A stretch of DNA of 13,607 nt from Chloroflexota bacterium (GTDB lineage Bacteria > Chloroflexota > Dehalococcoidia > SM23-28-2 > HRBIN24). Below the pieces are notes generated by a model. The model was not told the origin of the DNA and did no database searches. It saw only the letters and a list, made by a program, of their open reading frames with translations. Location of the stretch: assembly GCA_030550295.1 (NCBI GenBank), contig JAUQPQ010000040.1:1-13607 (forward strand), given 5' to 3'. Position 1 is the first letter of the stretch, and the number at the start of each line of letters is the position of its first letter. The translations under genes were made by a program, and so were the position numbers. This document shows positions 1 through 6,913 of the stretch, piece by piece.

Positions 1-23
1 CAGTCCGAAGGAGGGATCGGCCC

Positions 24-224
24 GTGGCGGAGGTAATTGTCGGCCCTAATGAGAGCATAGATCAGGCCCTAAAGAGGTTCCACAGGCTAGTCCAGCAGTT
101 GGGCATCCTCGCCGAGGCCCGCCGCCGCGAGCACTATGAGCCGCCCAGCGTTAAGCGCAAGAAGAAGGCGGCCGCTAAACTGCGCAAGAGCATAAAGAAC
201 TCCCAGCGTGCCCTAAGGGGCTAG
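24..224 (+). CDS. rpsU: 30S ribosomal protein S21
   Basis: Small basic protein of the 30S ribosomal subunit, 66 aa, the usual length for bS21. The N-terminal part (residues 1-35) matches the family pattern AEVIVGPNESIDQALKRF, followed by the arginine-rich stretch RRREHYEPPSVKRKKK and a lysine/arginine-rich C-terminus typical of rRNA-binding S21. Translation starts at a GTG at 24; a strong Shine-Dalgarno (AAGGAGGG at 8-15) lies 8 nt upstream and supports this start. The next gene on the same strand is yqeY, 136 bp downstream, a pairing seen in many bacteria (rpsU-yqeY). Identification is secure from sequence; the role is family knowledge. Confidence 0.96.
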   Translation: MAEVIVGPNESIDQALKRFHRLVQQLGILAEARRREHYEPPSVKRKKKAAAKLRKSIKNSQRALRG

Positions 225-360
225 GCCAAGATCAGCTTTGCTGCCCTCGCCTCCGCTAGGGGCAGGTAGTATCATCTTCCCAAGTGGGCACCTTCATCCC
301 GCAGGTGGTACTATGGACTAAGAGGCCGTATGGCCACCCAAATATCAGGGAGGTGATGAG

Positions 361-816
361 GTGCCCTCTCTCAAAGAGAGGTTGGCCGAGGACCTGAAAG
401 AGGCCATACGTCAGCGCGACGAAGCCCGCAAGACAGCCATTCGCATGCTCAACTGGGCCATCAAGAACGCCGAAGTAGAGAAGGGGCGCCCTCTAGAAGA
501 CCACGAGATCCTATCCATACTCCAGAAGGAGGTGCGCAAGCGCCTAGAGAGCATCGAAGAGTTCCGCAAGGGCAACCGGCCCGACCTAGTGGAAAGGGAA
601 GAGGCTGAGCTAGCCGTGTTACGCTCCTACCTCCCACCCCCTATGACCCGGGAAGAGGTAGCCGAGGCTGCAAGAGAGGTCATCGCCCAAGTGGGAGCAC
701 GCGGCCCCTCTGATAAAGGGAAGGTGATGCCCATCCTCATCCAGAGGCTAGCTGGTCGCGCCGAGGGCCGCCTCATCAACGAGGTAGTAACGGAGCTACT
801 TGCTGGGCAGGCCTGA
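361..816 (+). CDS. yqeY: GatB/YqeY domain-containing protein
   Basis: 151-aa soluble protein of the YqeY family (usual length about 148 aa), related to the C-terminal tRNA-binding tail domain of the amidotransferase subunit GatB. The N-terminal half is helical and charged (LKERLAEDLKEAIRQRDEA, then RMLNWAIKNAEVEKGR), the middle carries the family signature of a hydrophobic E-x-LxxYLPPPMT segment near residues 82-97, and the end has the GKVMPILIQRLAGRAEG motif near 119-137. The start is GTG at 361 with a near-perfect Shine-Dalgarno (GGAGGTGAT at 350-358). It is proposed to act in tRNA-dependent amidation or another tRNA-linked step, but the exact function is unproven in the family. It lies between rpsU and the HD phosphohydrolase, as in many genomes. 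Confidence 0.93.
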   Translation: MPSLKERLAEDLKEAIRQRDEARKTAIRMLNWAIKNAEVEKGRPLEDHEILSILQKEVRKRLESIEEFRKGNRPDLVEREEAELAVLRSYLPPPMTREEVAEAAREVIAQVGARGPSDKGKVMPILIQRLAGRAEGRLINEVVTELLAGQA

Positions 817-864
817 CCCGTTTCCTGTACCATCTCCCTCTGCTAATATGGCCCTTGCTAAAGA

Positions 865-2382
865 GTGCCTAACATGGGCCAATTCGAAGATCGGCCTTCC
901 CCACTAGCATTCGTCGTTGCCGTTTCCCTTTTCGCCATTCTGGCGTTGATACTGTCCCCCTCTTTTCCGGGGCACGGAGATGTAACAGCCCAGGATCAGA
1001 CCCACCCAGCTGAGGTAGGGGCAGCTATCTTGGCTGCCCTATTGGCGGGGATGGCAGTGGGAGCCTATCTTCAGCTGTGGCGCCCCCCCGGAATAAAGGG
1101 GATGGGCCGAACCCTTCTCCTGGTGTCCCTTATAACCGGGGGGGTAACCTTGGCCAAAGTCTCCTTCTCCCTCACCCTGCCCGACGAGAATCACTTGTAC
1201 CTACGCTACATAGTGCCTGTGGCTGCCGTCCCCATGTTGGTAGCCTCCCTGTTAGACGGAGGGCTAGCCCTAATAACTGCCACGGTAATAGCCGCCCTGG
1301 CAGCCATCGTAACGATGCAAATAGACCCTGTACGCACCCATCAGCCCTGGCTAGGGGCAGAGGTGGCAGCTACATACCTTGCTGCAGGCACAGGGGGAGC
1401 CCTGCTTACGCAGCGGATAGGCCGGTTGGGGCGATATGCCTGGTCGGCCCTGGTGGTCGCCCTTGTCTCCCTAGCCACCCTGTTGGCCTTCTGGCTCCTG
1501 GACGATGCTCGGCGCGGCAGCGATTTGCCCTGGATAGTTATGGCCACCCTTCTGGGAGGGGGCCTCTCCACCACTATGGCGGTAGGGGCCATGATCGTCT
1601 TGGGATACCTATTCGGCATGGTCACCAGGTTCCAGCTCCTAGATTTGGCCCAGGCCGACCACCCCCTCCTGCGTCAGCTCCAGGAGAGGGCCCCAGGTAC
1701 CTATCACCACAGCCTCATCGTGAGCGACCTAGCCGAACGGGCCGCCCAGGCAGTAAATGCCGATCCCCTCCTCACCAGGGTAGGATGTCTCTTCCACGAT
1801 GTGGGCAAGCTCTTCCACCCTAATTACTTCGTAGAGAACCAGGGAGAGGGCGAAAGCCCCCATGATGCCCTGACACCCCAAGAAAGCGCCAAGGCCATCA
1901 TTGAACATGTGAAGTCGGGACTCCAGTTGGCCCGTCGCTACCGGCTGCCTCCGGCAGTGAGGGCCTTCATCAACGAGCACCATGGCACCCGCCTAGTCAC
2001 CTACTTCTACCGTAAGGCTGCCGCCCAGGAGCCTGAGACCGACCCTGAGCCTTTCCGGTATCCGGGGCCCAAGCCCCAGACCAAGGAGACAGCTATCGCC
2101 ATGTTAGCTGACTCGGTAGAGGCGGTAGTACGTGCCGCCCGTGACCACTCCCCAGAACACATAGATGAGCTGGTGGACAGCGTCATAAGGGAGCGCCTAG
2201 CAGAAGGCCAATTAGACGAATGCGACCTCACCTTACGCGATGTAAAGGTGGTAGCCCAGGCCTTCAAGGCCACCCTTAGGGCTATTTATCACCCGCGAAT
2301 AGAATACCCCACACCCACTGAGGCGGAGCTAAGGTCACAAAGGGGCCTCTTCGGCCCTCAGGAGTCTCTCCCTTCCCAGTAG
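865..2382 (+). CDS. Membrane HD-domain phosphohydrolase, PgpH/YqfF type
   Basis: Probable cyclic-di-AMP phosphodiesterase, 505 aa. About seven to eight hydrophobic segments cover residues 14-250 (roughly 14-32, 50-70, 82-101, 112-152, 163-182, 190-211, 222-250). A cytoplasmic HD domain follows: APGTYHHSLIVSDLAERAA (276-294, His281/His282), the FHDVGK core (His311, Asp312), His348, the EHHGT motif (372-373) and ADSVEA (Asp416). These match the 7TM plus HD part of PgpH. Full-length family members have about 700 aa with a large extracellular domain after the first helix; here only a short loop (about 33-49) is present. The GTG start at 865 has no clear ribosome site; ATG at 874 in the same frame is an alternative. 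Its 3' end overlaps the convergent CoA-ligase gene by 25 bp. Substrate is inferred from family. Confidence 0.88.
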   Translation: MPNMGQFEDRPSPLAFVVAVSLFAILALILSPSFPGHGDVTAQDQTHPAEVGAAILAALLAGMAVGAYLQLWRPPGIKGMGRTLLLVSLITGGVTLAKVSFSLTLPDENHLYLRYIVPVAAVPMLVASLLDGGLALITATVIAALAAIVTMQIDPVRTHQPWLGAEVAATYLAAGTGGALLTQRIGRLGRYAWSALVVALVSLATLLAFWLLDDARRGSDLPWIVMATLLGGGLSTTMAVGAMIVLGYLFGMVTRFQLLDLAQADHPLLRQLQERAPGTYHHSLIVSDLAERAAQAVNADPLLTRVGCLFHDVGKLFHPNYFVENQGEGESPHDALTPQESAKAIIEHVKSGLQLARRYRLPPAVRAFINEHHGTRLVTYFYRKAAAQEPETDPEPFRYPGPKPQTKETAIAMLADSVEAVVRAARDHSPEHIDELVDSVIRERLAEGQLDECDLTLRDVKVVAQAFKATLRAIYHPRIEYPTPTEAELRSQRGLFGPQESLPSQ

Positions 2383-3782
2383 GCGAGAAAGCGGGCCAAG
2401 GCCACAACGGCCCTGTCCACAGAGGGGAATACGGCCATACCTCCTTCCACCAGCTCACGCCTCACTTCCATCAGGAGGCGCCACTGCCATTCCTCCTCGT
2501 AATCAAGGTGATTGACCACCACAGCTATGGGCTTCTCTATCCCCTGGCCGATCTCCAGGAAACGTTGGGCCACCCTCCGCACTATGGCCTGGGCGTTAGG
2601 CCGTCCCAGGGCCCAAGGTTCGCCCAAGATGGCCACAAGGCCGTCATACTGCGGATCGCGCGCCATTAGGGCCAGAATTTCTGCCCCTCCAACCCCACTT
2701 CCCGCCAAGATGGACTGGTCCACAGGATTCGTGACCCACCCTGCCAGATCGGGGGCCTTGACAGCGATATGGGCCTCGATCTCTGCGGTCAAGGGAGGGG
2801 TAGAAAGCCCCTCTTCCTCGCACCGGTCAGCTGCCAGCACAGACCGTCCTCCCCCACCACCTACTACGCCAATGCCCTTTCCTTTCGCTGGCGTCCATCT
2901 GCTGAAGGCAATAAGCAGGTCCATTAGCTCTTCCAGGCTCTTTACGGGGAGGGCCCCCGCCTGCCTAACGGCCGCCTCCCAAACCTTATAGGAGCCGGCC
3001 AGGGCAGCGGTGTGGGAGGAGGCAGTCCTTCCACCTCCCTCAGTGCGTCCGCCCTTTAGCAACACCGTGGGCTTCACCGATGCCGCCTCGCGTAAGGCCT
3101 CCCAGAAGCGGCGGCCCTCCTTTACCCCCTCTATATAGGCCCCAATAATCCTAGTTTCGGGGTCATGGGCGAAGTAGCGCAGGAAGTCTGCCTCGTCCAG
3201 ATCGAGGCCGTTGCCGTAGCTAATGGCCTTACTGAAAAAGAGCCCTCGGCCACGGCCCAGGTAGTTCAGCTCGAAGAGGAGGTTGCCACTTTGGGACAAA
3301 AAGCCTATGGGCCCTGCGGGGGCGATCATATCGGGCCGGAAGGTGATGCCCAGCTTGGGGTAGTGGAGGCCCATACAGTTTGGCCCTATTATGCGCACGC
3401 CCATGGCGCGGGCCCTTAGCAAAAGCTCCCTCTCCAGCCTCTTTCCTTCTTCGCGCCCCGTCTCTGAGAAGCGGGCGGTGAAGAGCTGGATCGCCTGCAC
3501 CCCCTTGCGGCCGCACTCCTCCACCAACCCTATTACGCCCCTGTTGGGGATGCACGAGATGACGTAGTCCACGGGGCCAGGCACCGCCTCCACGCTGGGA
3601 TACGCCTTAAGGCCCAAAAGCTCCTCCAGCCGGGGATTAATAGGGTAGATGGCGCCCTGAAAGCCGTACTGGAGCAAGGAAAGGACGTAATCGTGCCCTG
3701 GGCTGTCCCGATGGGCCGAGGCCCCTACCACCGCTATCGAACGGGGATGGAAGATCCTCTCCAGCTCCTCGAAGACGTCCAT
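2358..3782 (-). CDS. ADP-forming acyl-CoA synthetase, alpha-type subunit (CoA-binding)
   Basis: 474 aa, resembling the alpha subunit of ADP-forming acetate/acyl-CoA synthetase, which converts acyl-CoA, ADP and phosphate to the acid, CoA and ATP. The N-terminal Rossmann-like CoA-binding domain begins FHPRSIAVVGAS (11-22), with the IIGPNCMGLHYP motif (131-142). A succinyl-CoA ligase-like domain follows with FLSQSGN (161-167). ASSHTAALAG carries His257, the position of the phospho-histidine in archaeal alpha subunits. The third domain starts about residue 300 (GIGVVGGGGGRSVLAADRCE). The frame is open back to 3947, but the family start is MDVFEELERIFHPRS at 3782, and the longer version would overlap purQ. 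No ATP-grasp beta subunit is adjacent, so the partner is elsewhere or the protein has another CoA-linked role. The acyl substrate cannot be told. Confidence 0.82.
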   Translation of the reverse strand: MDVFEELERIFHPRSIAVVGASAHRDSPGHDYVLSLLQYGFQGAIYPINPRLEELLGLKAYPSVEAVPGPVDYVISCIPNRGVIGLVEECGRKGVQAIQLFTARFSETGREEGKRLERELLLRARAMGVRIIGPNCMGLHYPKLGITFRPDMIAPAGPIGFLSQSGNLLFELNYLGRGRGLFFSKAISYGNGLDLDEADFLRYFAHDPETRIIGAYIEGVKEGRRFWEALREAASVKPTVLLKGGRTEGGGRTASSHTAALAGSYKVWEAAVRQAGALPVKSLEELMDLLIAFSRWTPAKGKGIGVVGGGGGRSVLAADRCEEEGLSTPPLTAEIEAHIAVKAPDLAGWVTNPVDQSILAGSGVGGAEILALMARDPQYDGLVAILGEPWALGRPNAQAIVRRVAQRFLEIGQGIEKPIAVVVNHLDYEEEWQWRLLMEVRRELVEGGMAVFPSVDRAVVALARFLAYWEGRDS

Positions 3783-3866
3783 CTGGGCCCAGATTACCGA
3801 AACTCCCCTTCCTAGGGGAAGGCGTTTCAATAGGGGAGGCCTATATGTTACCGTTACTTCAGGAAG
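3783..3866. promoter_or_regulatory. Divergent control region between acyl-CoA synthetase and purQ
   Basis: 84-bp region between two head-to-head starts, so promoters for both must lie here or inside the genes. It contains two inverted repeats: a perfect 14-bp palindrome ATCTGGGCCCAGAT at 3781-3794 that touches the synthetase start codon, and CCTTCC-TAGG-GGAAGG at 3807-3822. On the - strand the arm of the second repeat runs into GGAAGGGGAG, the only purine-rich ribosome-site-like sequence, about 20 nt from the ATG, which is long for a Shine-Dalgarno. For purQ, TATATG at 3843-3848 is a possible -10 box but I see no good -35. AGGAAG lies directly against the purQ ATG. Function is inferred from position only. 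Confidence 0.4.
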
Positions 3867-4562
3867 ATGCGCTTTGCCGTAATCGTGTTCCCTGGGACGT
3901 GGAGCGACTACGACTGCCATTATGTCCTCACCTCCATCTTGGGGCAAGAGGCCGACCTAGTCTGGCACCGCCAGACCGATCTGGCAGGGTATGACTGTGT
4001 AGTCTTGCCTGGAGGCTTCTCCTATGGAGACTACCTGCGCCCAGGGGCTATCGCCCGCTTCTCGCCCGTTATGGAGGCAGTAGTGAAGCATGCCCAGGCT
4101 GGTCGCCCTGTCATCGGCATCTGCAATGGCTTCCAGATCTTGTGTGAGGCTGGCCTCCTGCCGGGAGCCCTTTTGCGCAACGAACATCTTCAATATCGGT
4201 GTCAATGGGTTCACCTGCGGGTGGAGGTATGCCACAACCCCTTCACCGTCGCCTGCTCCCCAGGGCAGGTCTTGCGCATGCCCATCTCCCATGGTGAGGG
4301 CCGCTACTACGCCGACCCCGAGACATTAGACTCCCTGAAAAGGGAGGGGCGTATCGTCTTTCGGTACTGCGATCCCAAAGGGGAGGTGACTAGACAAGCC
4401 AACCCCAACGGGAGCCTGGAAAATATCGCCGGCATCGTCAACCGGGAGGGGAACGTTTTGGGGATGATGCCCCATCCTGAGAGGGCCTGTGAGGCGCTGT
4501 TGGGAGGAGAAGATGGCCTTTTCATATGGCGCTCTCTATTACGCTGGGCAGGCAGCTGCTAA
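3867..4562 (+). CDS. purQ: Phosphoribosylformylglycinamidine synthase, glutaminase subunit
   Basis: 231-aa class I glutamine amidotransferase subunit of FGAM synthase, step four of purine synthesis: it hydrolyses glutamine and passes ammonia to PurL. The start MRFAVIVFPG is typical. PGGFSYGDYLRPGAIA (48-63) is the family signature, GICNGFQIL holds the nucleophile Cys86, and MPHPER gives His203 and Glu205 of the catalytic triad. HGEGRY (142-147) is also conserved. The family motif near residue 10, commonly GSNCD, reads GTWSDYD here. The ATG at 3867 is supported by homology; its ribosome site (AGGAAG) is very close and weak. purL follows 54 bp downstream on the same strand, so the two are probably cotranscribed. 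purS, the third subunit of this type of enzyme, is not nearby. Confidence 0.96.
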   Translation: MRFAVIVFPGTWSDYDCHYVLTSILGQEADLVWHRQTDLAGYDCVVLPGGFSYGDYLRPGAIARFSPVMEAVVKHAQAGRPVIGICNGFQILCEAGLLPGALLRNEHLQYRCQWVHLRVEVCHNPFTVACSPGQVLRMPISHGEGRYYADPETLDSLKREGRIVFRYCDPKGEVTRQANPNGSLENIAGIVNREGNVLGMMPHPERACEALLGGEDGLFIWRSLLRWAGSC

Positions 4563-4616
4563 GGTAACCGGCTAGATTTTCTCACGGGTAGCAGGTGACC
4601 CTATACCCCAGCTAAG

Positions 4617-6848
4617 ATGGCTCCTGGGATGGACAGGGAGCGGCTTCTAGAGGCGATAGCCCTCACCAGAGCAGAGTACCAGCTCATCGTCCAGAGGCTT
4701 GGGCGCCACCCCAACGAGGTAGAGCTAGGCATGTTCGGCGCCCTCTGGAGCGAACATTGTGGCTACAAGCATTCCAAGGTCCTTCTTCGCCGCCTCCCTT
4801 CTCAGGCCCCCTGGGTAGCGGTGGGCCGGGGGGAGGAGAACGCCGGCGTAGTGAGGGTGGGGCAGGGCTGGTGCGCTGCCCTGAAAGTGGAGTCCCATAA
4901 CCACCCTTCGGCCATTGAGCCATACCAGGGGGCAGCGACAGGGGTAGGAGGCATTGTGAGGGATATCTTGGCCATGGGAGCCCGCCCCTTGGCCATCTTG
5001 GACTCCCTCCGTTTTGGCCCCTTAAGTCACCCTCGCAACCGCTACTTGTTTGCAGGGGTAGTCGGGGGTATTGGCGGCTACGGCAACTGCCTAGGCATAC
5101 CCACCGTAGGCGGCGAGCTGTACTTCGAGGAGGCTTATTCTCACAACCCCCTCGTTAATGCCCTCTGTATGGGCATCCTGCCCGAGGAAAGGCTAGTGCG
5201 GGCCCGCGCTCAAGGCGAGGGCAACACCCTCATGTTGGTAGGGGCCGGCACCGGCCGTGATGGCATCCATGGGGCCTCAGGCCTCGCCTCCCGAACCGAT
5301 CCTACTGGCCGGTTCGAGGAGCTACGGCCAGCGGTACAGGTGGGAGACCCCTTCCTGGAGAAGCTGCTGGTAGAGGCGTGCCTAGACCTGGCGTGGAACC
5401 ACCCTCAATGGATGGTAGGCATCCAAGACCTTGGGGCAGCGGGGCTCACCGCTGCCTGCGTTGAAGCGGCTGCTAGGGGCGGGGCTGGCGTAGAGGTAGA
5501 CATCGCCCGCGTCCCTAGAAGGGAGGAGGGCATGACACCCTATGAGGTGATGCTCTCCGAGTCTCAGGAGCGCATGCTAATCATCGTCCGACAAGGATAC
5601 GAGGAACAGGTAGGGCGCCTGTTCCAGAGGTGGGAGATCCCTTGGGCCATCATCGGCAAGGTCACAGGCGACGGCCTGATCCGGGTGAAAGATGGCCCAT
5701 ATGAGGTGGCATGCCTCCCCATCTCCATCCTCACTGATCCCCCTATATACGAAGGCGCTGGTGATATGCCTCCCGAGGTAGCAGCCGCCAGGGCCATGGA
5801 CATGGCCTCCCTCCCCTCCCCTGAGGATCCGGCCGCCACCCTTTTGGCACTCCTTGCCAGCCCCAATATCTGCTCCCGTCGCTGGGTCTACCAGCAGTAC
5901 GACCAATCAGTCCTCAACAACACGGTGGTAGAGGCCGGGGCCGATGCCGCCGTCCTGCGCATTAAGGGCACCCCCCTAGCCTTGGCCATAGCCACCGACG
6001 GTAACGGACGCTACTGCTATCTGGACCCACAGGTAGGAGGGGCCATGGCGGTGGCCGAGGCCGCCCGGAACGTCATCTGCCTGGGGGCCCGCCCCTTGGC
6101 CATTACTGATGGCCTCAACTTTGGCTCTCCCGAGCGTCCCCACGTCTATTGGCATATGGAGGGCGTTATAGATGGTATGGCCCAGGCCTGCCGTGCCCTG
6201 GGCATACCTGTGGTCTCAGGCAACGTCAGCCTCTACAACGAGACGGGGGGACAGGCCGTCTACCCCACACCTGTGGTGGGCCTTATGGGCCTCATTGAGG
6301 ACGTATACCGCATACCCAGGCCGGGATCAGCCAAACCTGGCGACGAGGTGTACCTTCTTGGGCCTGGCCCAGCCCTCCCCCCTCAATCCCTCGGCGGAAG
6401 CGAACTGCTGGCGGTGATGGGCCTTGCCCCAAGGGGCAGGCCCCAGCTGGACTTGCAGCTAGAAGACCGAGTCCAGAAGGCAGCCCTAGCTGCCATGAAA
6501 GAAGGAATCGTACGCACTGCCCACGATTGCTCTGAAGGGGGGCTGGCCGTAGCCTTGGCTGAGCTCTGCCTCCGGGAGGGCCTTGGCCTGGAAGCGCCCC
6601 CCTTAGACCTAGGCCCCTATCCCCACGCCTCCCTTTTTGGGGAGGCACCATCACGCATCCTCCTAGTGACGCCCCCTGGAGCAGGAGATAAGCTGAAGGC
6701 CTTGGCCCAAGCTTGTGGCGCCCCCATAACCTACCTAGGCCGCCTCGGGGGATCAGCCCTTCGCCTCGGCCCCATCGCCCTCCCCTTGGGTTCTATGGCC
6801 CAGGCCTACGAAGGAGCCATTGAAAGGGCCCTCCAGGCCCCTAGATAG
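4617..6848 (+). CDS. purL: Phosphoribosylformylglycinamidine synthase subunit PurL
   Basis: 743-aa small-type PurL, the ATP-dependent synthetase that makes FGAM from FGAR using ammonia from PurQ. Length fits the small bacterial/archaeal form that needs separate PurQ and PurS. Visible motifs: MFGALWSEHCGYKHSK (39-54, with His47 and His52), VESHNHPSAIEPYQGAATGVGG (91-112, His94/His96) and DLGAAGLTAACVEA in the first half. In the second half ATDGNGRYCYLDPQVGG, GLNFGSPE and VVSGNVSLYNETGG are the matching repeats of the AIRS-like fold, and TAHDCSEGGLAVALAE lies near the end. ATG at 4617 is used; an in-frame ATG at 4629 is equally possible, since neither has a clear Shine-Dalgarno. It ends 65 bp before the convergent nuoG stop. 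No rho-independent terminator is evident in that gap. Confidence 0.97.
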   Translation: MAPGMDRERLLEAIALTRAEYQLIVQRLGRHPNEVELGMFGALWSEHCGYKHSKVLLRRLPSQAPWVAVGRGEENAGVVRVGQGWCAALKVESHNHPSAIEPYQGAATGVGGIVRDILAMGARPLAILDSLRFGPLSHPRNRYLFAGVVGGIGGYGNCLGIPTVGGELYFEEAYSHNPLVNALCMGILPEERLVRARAQGEGNTLMLVGAGTGRDGIHGASGLASRTDPTGRFEELRPAVQVGDPFLEKLLVEACLDLAWNHPQWMVGIQDLGAAGLTAACVEAAARGGAGVEVDIARVPRREEGMTPYEVMLSESQERMLIIVRQGYEEQVGRLFQRWEIPWAIIGKVTGDGLIRVKDGPYEVACLPISILTDPPIYEGAGDMPPEVAAARAMDMASLPSPEDPAATLLALLASPNICSRRWVYQQYDQSVLNNTVVEAGADAAVLRIKGTPLALAIATDGNGRYCYLDPQVGGAMAVAEAARNVICLGARPLAITDGLNFGSPERPHVYWHMEGVIDGMAQACRALGIPVVSGNVSLYNETGGQAVYPTPVVGLMGLIEDVYRIPRPGSAKPGDEVYLLGPGPALPPQSLGGSELLAVMGLAPRGRPQLDLQLEDRVQKAALAAMKEGIVRTAHDCSEGGLAVALAELCLREGLGLEAPPLDLGPYPHASLFGEAPSRILLVTPPGAGDKLKALAQACGAPITYLGRLGGSALRLGPIALPLGSMAQAYEGAIERALQAPR

Positions 6849-6913
6849 ATTAGCGTCATAAATCTAGCGCTGCCTGCAACCTGGGCAAAAGCCAACAAGA
6901 TGGATGAGCTGCC

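Noticed and set aside
241..265. Inverted repeat CTGCCC ... GGGCAG after rpsU as a terminator
   Set aside because: The stem is only 6 bp with a 13-nt loop and no T-run follows, so it is too weak to call.
1077..1823. 248-codon open frame on the + strand inside the HD gene
   Set aside because: It lies wholly in another frame of a clear PgpH-type gene, and its product is rich in Pro, Arg, Gly and Ser with no recognisable domain.
2512..2991. 159-codon + strand frame antisense to the CoA synthetase
   Set aside because: The opposite strand encodes the conserved protein; this product is low complexity with no domain and no ribosome site.
3783..3947. N-terminal extension of 55 codons on the acyl-CoA synthetase frame
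   Set aside because: The extra residues match nothing in the family, overlap the start of purQ, and the conserved N-terminus begins at 3782.
6849..6913. Bidirectional terminator between purL and nuoG
   Set aside because: No stem longer than 4-5 bp with a T-run was found in this 65-bp gap.
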